A stretch of DNA of 64,000 bases, from NCBI RefSeq assembly GCF_027887165.1, contig NC_077230.1, positions 328,460,415 through 328,524,414 on the forward strand. Reading direction: 5' to 3'. Shown here piece after piece: positions 10,931 to 22,300 of the stretch (position 1 is its first letter; every line of letters starts with the position of its first letter). The notes below the pieces were generated by a model. It saw only the letters and a program-made list of their open reading frames with translations. It ran no database searches and was not told the DNA's origin. The DNA is from Monodelphis domestica. Taxonomy: Eukaryota; Chordata; Mammalia; Didelphimorphia; Didelphidae. A program made the translations under genes and the position numbers.

Positions 10931-11737
10931 AAAGGAGAAGGAAGAAGAAGAAGAAGAAGGAGAAGGAGAAGGAGAAGGAGAAGGAGAAGGAGAAGGAGAA
11001 GAAGAAGGAGGAGGAGAAGGAGAAGGAGAAGGAGAAGGAGAAGGAGAAAGAGAAGAAGAGAAGAAGAAGAAGAAGGAGAAGAAGAAGGAGAAGGAGAAGG
11101 AGGAGAAGGAGGAGGAGGAGAAGAAGAAGAAGAAGAAGGAGAAGGAGAAGGAGAAGGAGAAGGAGAAGGAGAGAAGGAGAAGAAGAAGGAGGAGGAGGAG
11201 AAGGAGAAGGAGAAAGAGAAGAAGAGAAGAAGAAGAAGAAGGAGAAGAAGGAGAAGAAGGAGGAGGAGGAGAAGGAGAAGGAGAAAGAGAAGAAGAGAAG
11301 AAGAAGAAGAAGGAGAAGAAGGAGAAGGAGAAGGAGGAGAAGGAGGAGGAGGAGGAGGAGAAGAAGAAGAAGGAGAAGGAGAAGGAGAAGGAGAAGAAGA
11401 GAAGAAGAAGGAGGAGGAGGAGGAGGAGGAGGAGGAGGAGGAGGAGGAGGAGAAGAAGAAGAAGAAGAAGAAGAAGAAGAAGAAGAAGAAGAAGAAGAAG
11501 AAGAAGAAGAAGAAGAAGAAGAAGAAGAAGAAGAAGAAGAAGAAGAAGAAGAAGAAGAAGAAGAAGAAGAAGAAGAAGAAGAAGAAGAAGAAGAAGAAGA
11601 AGAAGAAGAAGAAGAAGAAGAAGAAGAAGAAGAAGAAGAAGAAGAAGAAGAAGAAGAAGAAGAAGAAGAAGAAGAAGAAGAAGAAGAAGAAGAAGAAGAA
11701 GAAGAAGAAGAAGAAGAAGAAGAAGAAGAAGAAGAAG

Positions 11738-11767
<30 letters not shown>
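10931..11767 (+). repeat. GAA/GGA microsatellite, ~105 pure GAA units
   Basis: 837 bp of purine-only triplets on the + strand. From 10931 to about 11450 GAA and GGA units are mixed; from 11451 to 11766 GAA is uninterrupted (about 316 bp, about 105 units). All three + frames and the minus frames stay open simply because of composition, so the 281-318-codon frames here are not genes. Such tracts can form triplex DNA. Confidence 0.98.
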
Positions 11768-11768
<1 letters not shown>

Positions 11769-11769
11769 G

Positions 11770-12070
11770 ATGGGGGAAGCCCACCAAAAGCTTAGAGGAT
11801 CAGGAAAGACTTCATGTAAAAGATGGAATTTTCAAGCTGAGTCTTGAAGGAAACCAATTATTCTAAGTGGCAGAGATGAGGAATGAATGTACTCCAGGAT
11901 TAGGGGACCATCAGTTTAAAGACCCAAAATGCAAAATGGGGTGTCATGTGAGGAAAAATAGCAAGAAGTCTAATGTGACTGAACAGAAAAGTGGGAGATA
12001 ATGTTGGAAAGGTGGGTTCTTAAAGGCTTTGAAAGCCCAGAAGAGAAGTTTGTGAAATTTCATTTTTCTA
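11770..12070 (+). mobile_element. Ancient unnamed long repeat, copy 2 (middle)
   Basis: Phrases matching copy 1 and copy 3: AGCTGAGTCTTGAAGGAAAC, GGCAGAGATGAGGAATGAAT, TGTCATGTGAGGAAAAATAG, GTTGGAAAGGTGGGTTCTTA and GGCTTTGAAAGCCCAGAAG. Confidence 0.55.
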
Positions 12071-12490
12071 CGTTGTATTATTTTATCAAGGTCCTGGATT
12101 ATAAAGGCTATATTAGGAAGAATTCCTAAGCAGGCTCCATCTAGTCTATAGCCTTTTGCATTCTCTTTGTCCTTAGGAATATGGTCCTTTCATAGACCCA
12201 GGCCAACAGGAAATGTTCTATAATAATACCTTCCCTGCAGATGTATGAATCCTCAACTGTAAGTTTAAGTAAGGACTGAGGGTCTGATGGATCACCTCTT
12301 AAATAGCTATCACCAGTTAAAAATGCCTTGTGTTGGTCAAGGGAGGGGCTGAATAATGAGCTCCCCAAAAGGTATATGTATACCTGGTCCGATGCCCGAG
12401 AGAGTCATTTGACCATAATTAGGATGTCTTGACCAGCCAATTAACAAATTAAATTAAGAAAATTCAGTTCCTTGGGAATTTTTTAATCAC
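12071..12490. other. ~420-bp segment interrupting the ancient repeat
   Basis: The ancient repeat stops near 12065 and resumes near 12495; the segment between does not match it. No long reading frame, no obvious terminal repeats, GC near background. It may be a solo LTR or a DNA element fragment; unidentified. Confidence 0.35.
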
Positions 12491-12890
12491 TACAAATTTA
12501 TATGTGATTCTCAAAGCAATGAAAAGCAATTTGAGTTTATTGAATAGGCAAGCAACATGATCAGGTCTACACTTTAGGAAAATCACTTCAGCAGTTGTGA
12601 GAACAAAGGATTGGAGAGGGAAGAAACTTGAGATGGAGACCACTTGAGAGTCTTGCAATAATCTAAGAGAGGCTATGTGAGCAGAGAAAAGTGGATTGCA
12701 GCGAGTTATCATGACTTTAAAAACAGCAAGATTTGGTAGCTGTTTGGATAGGTGAGGTGAAGAGAAGCAAAAATTTGAGGATAATGCCAAGGTAATGAAT
12801 GTGGGTGACTAGAAGGATGCTGGTGCCCTTGCCCAAATAGGAATATTTGGAAGAATGGGTAGATATTGGGAGAAAGATAATGCACCCCCT
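12491..12890 (+). mobile_element. Ancient unnamed long repeat, copy 2 (3' part)
   Basis: TTGAGTTTATTGAATAGGC, CATGATCAGGTCTACACTTT, AGGAAAATCACTTCAGCAG, CTTGCAATAATCTAAGAG, TGTGGGTGACTAGAAGGATG and AGAATGGGTAGATATTGGG follow in order, as in other copies of this repeat. Confidence 0.6.
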
Positions 12891-12904
12891 TTTGAACCAA
12901 TCAC

Positions 12905-13045
12905 TGGCTGGATGGTTCTTGTTCATTCCTTGTTTTGAAAAGGACCATGGTGGCCAATGTCTTGACTTTCTCATGAATTGGATTTAAGTGAGGCAGAGTT
13001 GCACAAAGACATCAGTCTCAGTTGTAGCATTTCTATAAACAATTG
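12905..13045 (+). mobile_element. Unnamed ~500-bp repeat, copy B (5' fragment)
   Basis: GAATTGGATTTAAGTGAGGC, AGAGTTGCACAAAGACATCA and GTCTCAGTTG match the 5' part of the repeat at 59990-60500. The rest is absent. Confidence 0.6.
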
Positions 13046-13111
13046 AGTTCTATATCCTGAATATCAGCAAAACCTATTTACTTATAGCACTAATTCTGAG
13101 TTAATGGATGG

Positions 13112-13365
13112 CCCTAGAGGCAGTTTGGTGGTACACTAGAGCTAGTCTTAGGGTCAGAAACACCCGAGTTTGAATTCTGACTCAGACACTGTGTGACTCT
13201 GGCCAAATCACTCAATGACTTCCGGCTTTAGTTTCCTCATCTATAAAATGGGGAGGGACAAAGATGGAAATTACTCCTTAGTGTTGTTATATCAAATGAG
13301 ATAACAAAATATAAAATATTTTTAATCCCTAAAGTGCTATATAAATATTAGCTGTTGTGGAACAT
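13112..13365 (+). mobile_element. MIR-type SINE
   Basis: AGAGGCAGTTTGGTGGTACA head, GAGTTTGAATTCTGACTCAG, CTCATCTATAAAATGGGGAG and the CTATATAAATATTAGCTGTT tail. Confidence 0.7.
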
Positions 13366-13369
13366 CCCA

Positions 13370-14848
13370 TCATAGCAGAAGTCTTTCTCAGTCATGCCTG
13401 ACTTCCTTGACTTTCAGAAGAGTGCCAACTTGCAATTTCCTTTTCATATAAATCATAATCCTAATCCTTCCTATGGGCCATTATCTAGCTGATTAGCAGA
13501 ACCTTCTTGGTTTGATTGGGTTGATTATCTCCATTTCTCCATCTCTTTTGTTCTTCCGACCATCATAGAATCTGGTAAAGACGTCTCTGGATGACAGGCA
13601 ATTTCAAAGCATTGTCTTGGAGAGACACAACTGTCCTCCTGAGTTATTTGTTATGAACTAGCTTTTTCAACTATTTAGTATGGGATGACTCCTCACCACC
13701 CATCATCTCTAGATATTAAGGTTGCTTTGCAGGATTTTATTCCTTACCAGGGGTTTCCAATAATTAACTCAAGTATCATTCTATCATTTATTCTCTTTTC
13801 AGCATTACCAAACTCAAGTAGTAGCTAGGTTAGACCTCTTTCAACTGCCCTTGACTATTAGATGTTCCGGTTGTGAGCTCCTACACCTTCTCTGTTTTCT
13901 GAGACCCCAAAGCACAAATCATTAGGTAAATGTGGCTCTCATTCAAGCATCAGGTGGCATGGAACAAATCCTCTGGCATCATTCCTGGCACTGTTATATA
14001 CGTAAATCTACGCCATGTAGAAGGTGTGAATCTTCTGCTCACTTCTCTAGATCCCTGATATGTTAGGAATGGGCAGGTAAGATGCTTCTGCTACAAGTCC
14101 CCTTGAGGATGCTAATCGGTATTTCTAGGTTTGCTGATTCCTGTCAGAAACTAACGCCTCCTTACCTAGCTTGTTCATAAAATCTCAAGCTTGATGCTGT
14201 CATGGGAAATCAGGGAAACCATGAAAAAAGAAATACATATTCCACAGTTTGACAACTACAAAAACTTTCTGGTAACTAATGTATAAATGGAGATTTTGAA
14301 CCTTTGACTTAATTCCCCAGAAGTCGTATTTCCCAAAATTCCCTATAATCTCTCCTGCATCTCCATGTTGGTAATACCATATTATTGGTATTTAAGTAGA
14401 TGTATCCTCCTCCCATGCTTTTTTTTGACCTACGAACAATCTCAATTTAGGCAGTTCTTTTGTTTAGTTATTAATAAAACTTGATAAAATATATTTATTG
14501 TATATTAATTTTAATCTTTATACTAGTTAGGTGTGCCTGTGAGGGTCAGGTAAATAGTTTCCACCAACCTATTGTGGATTTTCTTCCCATCGCCTTACAG
14601 GAATTTTTTTTTAAAAACTCACTATCCTCATGCTCCAAAGGCTTACTGGTATTTTCTTTCTAGAGAAGCAGAACTCACACTTACTTTTGCATGTATCAAG
14701 CACTTTATGTAGATATCTGTATGCCTATAGATGATCCTTATGGGACTGTATAATCTATTTTATTCCAGCAATAGAATTCGCTTTTAACCAAGGGTCCAAA
14801 ATGTTGTCAAATACAAGGGTCCACGTATGATTTTAAAGGTCTTGCTTA
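13370..14848. other. Intergenic, unassigned; possible LTR near 14.2-14.6 kb
   Basis: No coding or RNA gene seen. Near 14380-14480 a TATTTAAGTAGATG TATA-like string is followed 80-90 bp later by TTATTAATAAAACTTG, an LTR-like promoter/poly(A) order on the + strand. No second LTR, ends or target duplication found. Confidence 0.25.
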
Positions 14849-14849
14849 G

Positions 14850-15008
14850 GGAGCAGCTAAGTGGCTCAGTGTATTAAGAGCCAGACCTAGAGATAAGAGG
14901 TCCTGGGTTCAAATCTAGCCTTGGATACTTCCAATCTGGGTGATCCTGGGCAAATCACTTACCCCTCATTGCCTAGACCTTACCACTCTTCAAGAGTTTT
15001 TAAAAAAT
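14850..15008 (+). mobile_element. CORE-SINE, 3' truncated
   Basis: GGAGCAGCTAAGTGGCTCAG, GGTCCTGGGTTCAAATCTAG, GGGCAAATCACTTACCCC, CATTGCCTAGACCTTACCAC, ending before the hairpin tail. Confidence 0.82.
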
Positions 15009-15614
15009 ATATTGGATAAAGACTTTTAAAAATCTTGGATAGGACCAACTCCTTTCTGGCACCAGGCATTATTCCAGCTCTCCATTACATAGCTCCCAAT
15101 TCTTCCACTCTTTTCACCAGAGTACTCTCTAAAGGAATGAGTGTGAATTCTTGGACATCATACCCTTGTCACTGTGCAAGTCCAGCTCTGAAAACAAATT
15201 ACTGCCCAACAGTCAGTCCAAGATCTCTGGAATTCATAGCATAAGGTCCTGGCATGCCTTAGTTTATTGCTCAAAGTCCAATATTCTACACTCCAAACAT
15301 GTCAAAAGTCTTTCAAAATCTTTTCCTTTACCATTACTATGAGGAAGGCAGGATCCTGTGATTAGACTGTTGACTAAGGCTCCCTCTGGTTGTTCCTGAG
15401 ATGGTCTCTCTCAGAGAAAGAACTTTTCAAGACTGCTAATGAAATGGTCAGCTGTCATTGTGGCGAATTGTATTACTCCAGTCACACCCCATACTTTACT
15501 CGTGTTTTTTCCTTAGATGATGCTCCCATTATTCACTAAAATCAAACTTTCTTGGACCCATCCCAGAGGCAGAAGATTCAATGTGTCTTCCATGTTCTTT
15601 GCCACTACTGAGTG
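15009..15614. other. Intergenic, no feature recognised
   Basis: No repeat family or gene that I can support. Reading frames of 60-70 codons here are chance-level. Confidence 0.4.
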
Positions 15615-15895
15615 CTGATTAGATGGCCCAGGGGTTAGTGTTGAGCCTGGAGTCAGGAAGACCTAAATTCAAATCCTGCTTCAGATTCTTAGCTATGTTA
15701 CTCTGAGCAAGTCACTTAACCTCTGTTTGCCTCAGTTTCCTTAACTGTAAAATATGCATAATGATAGCGCCTACCTCACAAGATAGCCTGCATGTTTGCA
15801 CAGGCCTCTTGAGGATCAAATGAGATATTCATAAGGCACTTAGCACAGTGACTGGCACATTGTAGGTGTTATATAAATGTTTATCCCTCCTCTTC
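15615..15895 (+). mobile_element. MIR-type SINE, near full length
   Basis: GCTGATTAGATGGCCCAGG, AATTCAAATCCTGCTTCAG, GAGCAAGTCACTTAACCTC, GTTTGCCTCAGTTTCC, then the MIR tail ATCAAATGAGATATTC and GCACTTAGCACAGTGACTGG. Confidence 0.8.
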
Positions 15896-16000
15896 CCTTT
15901 TTCTCACTTCATCTTCCTTTCCTTTTCCTCCCCTCTGATGCTTTCCTCTCTCTTCCTCTTCCTTTCCTTCCCCTCCCTCTCTTCCCCTCCTCATTCCTTT
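15885..16000 (+). repeat. C/T-rich low-complexity tract
   Basis: Almost pure pyrimidine on the + strand (CTTCC, CCTCC and TCTTCC units, degenerate) directly after a MIR tail. The 64-codon frame at 15866-16060 is a composition artefact. Confidence 0.8.
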
Positions 16001-17690
16001 CTTAGCACAAATACACACAGTGAATTGCAAAACCCTGGGCCACTTTCACAGCATCAGTGAAGTCTAGATGGAATCCCAACATTTCTCTACCATTTATTTT
16101 CTCCTTTACTCCCATGACTCTGAACTCTTTTCAAAACCTCCCATGCTCAAAGCTTTTTGGTACAAGTCTCCTGAGACACATAGCTCAGAACTATGTCCCA
16201 ATGAACTTCAAAGCATCATGGGAACCTGGAGGTATTCCAAAGTGGCTCCTTAATCTCAAAGTTTTAAGGACAAATTTCCTCAACTTGAGACTAGACCAAG
16301 GACACATTCCAATCCAATGATACTTGAGAAACACGTGGTCACCTTTATACTCCCAACCATGTGAGAACCCCAAGAAAAAGTTAAGAACCTTTACTTTCAG
16401 AGATAGGGTACAAATTCCATGCGGATTCAGACAGATTCACAAGTGTTAACTCTAAAACAAGGGCAGGAGGAAGGGAGGGAAAATATTGTATTAGCCATTG
16501 GCAAAAATAGACCTGAAGTCACCAATCTCTAAAATGGTCCTATTCGTGTAAAACCAATTCCTTCATGGACGCAAAGGCCATTTCAGGAAATGCATAACTT
16601 CCAAAATCTATCTGTATTATAGGACTTTCCAAAATCTATCTGTATTATAGGACTTTTCTAATGAACTTAAATAAACATCTGGAAATATGTTCAGTGGTTT
16701 GCTTTGCTTTGTTTTATTCATGAAAAATTGGAGAAAATTCTAAAGAGATTAAGGAGAAAGGAAACCTGCCACTAAATTCCCAAAAAAGTTGGAAAGGTGA
16801 AGGAATTTTAATATTCCCTTTTGTAAGACTCAGTAATCTACTTAAATTCACTTTTCTCACCCAAGGCTTCAGTAGGACCCCAGATGAGCCTTAAGTCTGC
16901 CACCAAAGTGGTGAACATGAGCAGAGAATCACCAGGTTTCAGCAAGAGAGCAAACTAACCCAGGTCAGAAAAATGCAGCAAATTCAAACTTCCATATTAG
17001 TCATTAGTGGAATTAAGCCCATGAGTAGTTACTGCCACTTACTTCCAGTTTGGTCAAGATAAGAGGACTCAGTCTTGGAAAAAAAAATATTGCTCTCTAT
17101 GCTTTGTAGTAACTAGAATCTAGTCTCCCAAAGCATCTTCCTCATGGGGGGGAAAAAAAAACTTTAGCCCTTCTCAAAGGGAAGTGTTTGAACTAAAACA
17201 TTGCTAGACTTGGGGAAGGAGGCTAACTAGGAAATCTGATCCCTAAGGACCTATTTCTGAAACAAGCAGGTAAAGTTTCATTGGAAACCCCAAAATGTTA
17301 TAACAATTTAATTTGTCTTAGAGATGTTTTTTTAAATTTTTTAGGACAAAATAAGTTTTACAAAGACTCTATTTCTGCTAGTCAGCAGACATTTCCCCCA
17401 GAGCCTTACCTTGCCTCAGGTAAGTAAGAGCTTATAAATTACCATTTATCTCAATCAAATTTGGATGTCAATCCAATGTCTGGTTGTCAAGTTATCATAT
17501 CATAATAATTATGAAATGGAAGAAATGTGTTATAGCAGAAATGTTAATTTGCAGTCAAAGGACCTGAGTTTGAATCCTGACTCATTCACTGTGGAAAGGA
17601 AAACTAAAGCAAGTTTTGGACTTTCTGCCAGTCAGGTGGAACAAACAGTAGTTGGAATGTTAGAGAGAAGATATTGACAAGAATAACAGT
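16001..17690. other. Intergenic, largely unassigned
   Basis: No gene seen. It contains a 28-bp tandem duplication at 16599-16654 and an incomplete SINE-like trace at 17530-17600 (AAAGGACCTGAGTTTGAATC). Confidence 0.4.
16599..16654 (+). repeat. 28-bp perfect tandem duplication
   Basis: The unit beginning TTCCAAAATCTATCTG and ending TATAGGACT occurs twice in direct succession, the second copy starting at 16627. No further copies. Confidence 0.9.
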
Positions 17691-18400
17691 TGGTGGGGGG
17701 GAGGGGCAACTGGGAGTGACAGTTGGTCTCCTGACTGACTCTCTCACTTCCTGGCCCTCAAACTAGAAGGAGCCTCTCTTCCTGTCTCTGGATAGAAGTG
17801 CCTCTATTCATGAATTTCCCAACTGTGTGCTCTACCTGGATTCCTGTGATTGTGTCATCAGACAAAAGATAAAACTTAAGGGAAGCAGTTTGAACTGTAC
17901 AGCCAGTCTTTTGGGGCATCAGCCCAAAGAGACAGACCCAACCAGCTCTGAAAGTCAGAACTTTTCTTCCTCTTGCTGTCTACTACTAAGACTTTGAACT
18001 TAAGAAAACAAGCACAGATTAGCATAGACAGGAATAAAAGAAACCCTCCACCAGCCTGCAAGGCCTGGCCTCAGCTCAAAAACTGAGAGAGACTCAAACT
18101 TCAGCTAGGGAAATCCCGATACCCTCTTCCCTGATACCTCCCCGATCCAAACTTGTTATTAAACTTCATCTTTATTTAAATAACCACAGTCAGATAAGAG
18201 GCCTATCATTTCAGGTGGACATAGAGGGAGCTGAACCTCAGGACAGCCATTCAACCATAAAAGATCCTATTGGACCCCTGCTAGGCGACCTTGGTCTGGG
18301 GGGTGACTTGTCCCTCAGGAGGGTTCGTGCTTACCTGCTCTGGGGTATCTTCAACATCAATCCATAGGGAAGACCTCCCTCAGGTTATCACAGTAGGCCC
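17690..18400 (+). mobile_element. Possible solitary LTR
   Basis: A roughly 700-bp block with higher GC than its surroundings. A GATAAAACTTAAGG TATA-like string lies near 17866 and TTATTAAACTTCATC, a poly(A)-like string, near 18158. It ends in a GGTTCGTGCTTACCTGCTC region. No gag, pol or env coding sequence is present. The LTR reading is by layout only. Confidence 0.3.
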
Positions 18401-19500
18401 AGTTCTCAAGAACCACATTTTTCAAAAATAGCTTCTTGGCAGGGATATCTCCTTTTACCTCATTGGCAGCTGTATTTCTTCTCTCCCTTCAACTCCTCCA
18501 TTCCCTGTTACAAAACCTTCAGTATTTCCTGTTTTTAAATCTCACACATTTTCCCAATAAATATTACATCACTTATTAGTTTTGTGACAGCAGGCAAGTC
18601 AGCTGACTTCTCAAAGACTTGGTTTTCTTATCAATAAAATGAGGCTAAGTTAAATGATCTCCCAATATACTTCCAGCTCCAAATTTTATGACTGTGATGG
18701 AAGAATTCCTTAGGAATTTCTAATCTATTCCCTTCAGGACAGGTTTTCAATAGCCATGGTACAAATAGTCCCACTTCCAATCCCTGGCTTGGCATCCTCA
18801 GCTTGAGCTACCATTGTTGTCTGGTAGGGCCAAAAGATTTACTAGTGTTAGTTGGTAGCAAGCAGGTAGTAATGCTTTCTTTTTCCTCCCTCTACCTCTC
18901 AAAATATACTTTGTCCTCCTCTCTAATACCCTAAAGTCCTAGCAAGCAATGGAACTAACAAGCAGGACCTCATGCCTGGCTGACAAACTGAGCAACAGTG
19001 ATGCATCCTACATTAGCCTCTGGTCTGGTACAACACAAAAATCACTCTCTGTTACATCTCAGGAGACCATTTTATTATATGGTAAAGACTTCCAATTTCT
19101 TTATTATTGCAAAACATAGCTGAAACTGGTTAAAATATATTTATTGTTACAGCCTGCCTATGAGGCATCCTCCTCTTCCTAATTCACATCCCCACCCAAA
19201 CCCCAAGGCCATTTCTGATCTCACTTGTTTGGTGGTAATTTCTCATTCCAACTTGCCCTTATCAGTAGCTAAATTTGGTTTTTATTCCAAGAATTCCCTC
19301 ATCTGGAGTTTCTCCCAGGAATAAATCAAAAAGTGAATTCATCATTCATCATTCCCCCACCCTCACCCCAAAAAACCCTTCTGCCAATTTCCCCGTTTCT
19401 GCTGATGGCAACACCATCCTCTTCCTAGACACTAGAGACATCATTTCTTCCCTCAGTCCCTACATTCAATCCATTCTACCAATTCTGCCTATGAGATAGC
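18400..19500. other. Intergenic, mostly unassigned
   Basis: A partial MIR (18560-18700: GGCAAGTCAGCTGACTTCTC, TATCAATAAAATGAGGC) is the only repeat I can name. No gene. Confidence 0.4.
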
Positions 19501-20172
19501 TTAGATTCCCCCATCTTTCTGCTCACATGGGCCCTCATTACTGCTCATGTGGACTACTGTAATAGTCTCCTGATTCATCTTCTTGTTCCCCGGCTCTAAT
19601 AAACCCCAGCCTTCATACAGCTGCTAAAATCATTTTCTATGTCTATGACAATGTTATTCTCCTGCTTAAGGATGTTCAGTGGTTCTCTGTTGCCTACTGG
19701 GTAAAATACAACTCCTTAACCTGTCACTTAGAGACTTGCTTAAAAGTCTACAATCTGATCCTCAAGCTATTTTTAAAGCCTCGTAGCAAGCTGTTCATGC
19801 CCTATACATTCCAGTCAAAGTAGACTTGGTAGCAGCTTTTCCCCACTCTCACACTCTTCTTTCCCTAAAGCCTCTGGGCATTTGAATGGCCCTCTGTGAA
19901 GTCTAGTCATTGTTACCCTCAGAAATTCTTCTCTTTCATCAAGGCATGGCCCAGGTGCTCTCATCTCCACAAAATCTTACTGATTACCCCCCTGACCCCC
20001 CCCAATGTGAGTCATTTATCCCTCATGTTTCTTCCAGCATTTTCTCTCAATCTCTCTCACTTATCAAATTCCATCTTCTTTCAGACCTAATTATTGATAT
20101 ATTATCACCCTCGCTAGATTTTAAGCTGCTTGAGGGCATGGATTATATTGTTTTTCATCTTTCCCTCTCATG
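19500..20172 (+). mobile_element. L2 LINE 3' region
   Basis: Ordered L2 phrases on the + strand: TAATAGTCTCCTGATTCATC, GTGGTTCTCTGTTGCCTAC, GGGTAAAATACAACTCCTTA, TTCTTCTCTTTCATCAAGGC and GCTGCTTGAGGGCATGG. The reading frame is broken throughout. Confidence 0.7.
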
Positions 20173-20173
20173 G

Positions 20174-21340
20174 TGAAGAGCAGTATGGCATAGTGGCTAA
20201 AAAAGACCAATTTTAGAGTCAGAAAGACCTTGGTTCACATTTCCTTTTTGATACATAAAACTTGCTGTGTGACCATGGACAAGTCACTCGACTTCTCAGA
20301 ACCCTGGGCAAATATTTTTTAAAGTTTAAAGTTATTTATTTATTTTTTAACATTCTTTTCTTTTTAAATTTTGAATTCCCAAACCTCTCCCTCTCTCCCA
20401 CCCTCTCCTCCACCCACTGAGAAAGCTAAGCAATATGATATCAATTATACATGTAAAATCATGCAAAACATTTCCATATTAGCCATATTTCCCCCCAAAA
20501 AGCAAGAAAAAATAAAGTGGAAAGCAATATTTCAATTTTCACTCAGAGTTCATCAGTTTTCTCTCTGGGGGTGGACAGCATTTTTTCATCATGAGTCCTT
20601 TGGAATTGTTTTGGATCATTGTATTGATCAGAGCAGCCAAGTCCTTCACACTTGATCATCATTATAACATTGCTGTTGTTGGGCACAATGAACTCCCAGT
20701 TCTCATTTCACTTTACTTATATAGGTCTTGCCATGTTTTGTTTTTTCTGAAACAACCCCCTCATCATTTCCCATACTACAATAGTACTCCATCACAATCT
20801 TATTCCACAACTTGTTCAGTCATTCCCCAAATCAAGAGCATCCCCTCAATTTCCAATTCTTTGCCAGCATAAAAAGAGCTACTATAAATACCCTCTTCAC
20901 CTTTGAACTGCAACCCATAACGACATATGAGCAATAGAGTTGCCAAGCAGTGCTATCTGTATCCAGTGCCAGCAAAGGATTTCTTTCTAACCAATTGTCT
21001 GAACCCCTTACTGTGTCTAGGCTGAGATTCCCCAAAGCTGGAACTATTGTTGCCACCACTGCATGAGCTCCAGACAGGCTTCTACCCAATGGTGTAAACT
21101 CCTGCTAACCTCCTAAGTTTTCTTTGGCCAGAAGAATGTCTTACCCTGACCTTTTGTTGGCTCGGCTGCTCAAAAATAGTTTTTATTTGAAGCATTATTT
21201 TAAAGTTATTGGGAGGGAAATGTTGAGAGAATTCAGCTGGATTGTCTCAACTCCACCATTTTGGCTCAAGAGTCCTTGGGCAACTATTTAAAACTACAAA
21301 TTAGAGATGAGTTGCTGGTATTTGCCAGCAAATTTTTGTA
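20174..21340 (+). mobile_element. MIR SINE split by an L1
   Basis: MIR 20174-20317 (GTATGGCATAGTGGCTAAA, TGTGTGACCATGGACAAG) stops at CCCTGGGCAAATATTT and resumes after the L1 at CCTTGGGCAACTATTT (21274), continuing to about 21340. The two strings are the target-site duplication of the L1. Confidence 0.75.
20318..21273 (-). mobile_element. L1 with both ends, middle deleted
   Basis: Minus-strand L1 of about 955 bp. The high-coordinate end reads GAGCCAAAATGGTGGAGTTG and an AACTTTAAAATAATGC block, the kind of 5' start I know from marsupial L1s. From about 20905 downward it reads as the 3' end of ORF2 and the 3'UTR (a TTTATGCTGGCAAAGAATTG block, GACTGAACAAGTTGTGG), ending at an A-rich tail on the minus strand. 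Flanked by a 16-bp imperfect target-site duplication. Confidence 0.7.
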
Positions 21341-22300
21341 CTAGGAATTCTGTACACCACAAGTTTAGGCAAAGAAAAAAAATCTCATAGTGCCATAATT
21401 ATACAACAAGTACTTTATAAGGAATTGTTTGAATTTAGTTATGCCCACTCATTTCCATTTGCTTTCCTTGACTAGGGAGGGAAGAACTACGAAACAGTAG
21501 AAGTTCAGAGAAGGTGAATTTCAGCTCAATATAAGAAAAAAGAAATGTAATAATTAGAGCTCTCCAACATGTCAGAGAATGCCACTAGAAGTAGAGTTCC
21601 CAGTCATTTGTCAGGGATCGGTGCTTCAGGTAGTTAAACTAGATGAACACTGAGACTTCTTCCCTCACAATTCCAAAATCCATGGTTATTCATAAAGGTC
21701 ACTAGAATCAAGAAGTTATTCTTCATAACATTTCAACACAATTGTCCATGCCAAATCAGCTTATGATTTTCTGTATTCTCTCTTGTTCACTGAAAATCAA
21801 ATTTCATGCTCTCTTTGGATCTCCTTAACTTCCTCTCCCTTTTGGGGCTTGAGGAAACTAAGCTACCAGAGCCAGTGGGAAACTTTCCCAACATCTCTGA
21901 TGGGGATTGACAAGGAGAAGATCTTCCCTTTGCTTCTCCCACACCCTTTGAGCCATTTCACTATTCACAGGGATGGTAGGGAAGGAGAGAGGTCAAGCTT
22001 AGGGAGCTGTCAGTTGGAACATAGACCTAAAAGAAGCATAGAAGAGAGGAAAGGAACAAGGGCTACAGTGTCTTCATGTAGTTAACACTAAATGGATAGT
22101 TTCTGATAGATTTGTTGGTTAGCCTGCCATGCAGATAATCTACTGTAAGAAAGCTGTCATGTGTATGTCTGTTCTATATAATGGGAGATCAATGAATGAG
22201 CGGAAAAAAATGACAGTAATTTAATGTCAACAGACTACCATGGTGAATAGCAGAACTAACCTGAATTGAACCCTCTATCTGGCATTATAGCCTGCATCCT
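21340..22300. other. Intergenic, no feature recognised
   Basis: No repeat or gene I can support; a 100-codon + frame at 21783-22085 has no recognisable product and no splice context. Confidence 0.4.

Noticed and set aside
10839..11847. Four overlapping frames of 281-318 codons (poly-Glu/Lys/Arg/Gly and poly-Phe/Ser/Leu)
   Set aside because: They are the six-frame shadow of the GAA/GGA microsatellite; no unique protein sequence flanks the tract.
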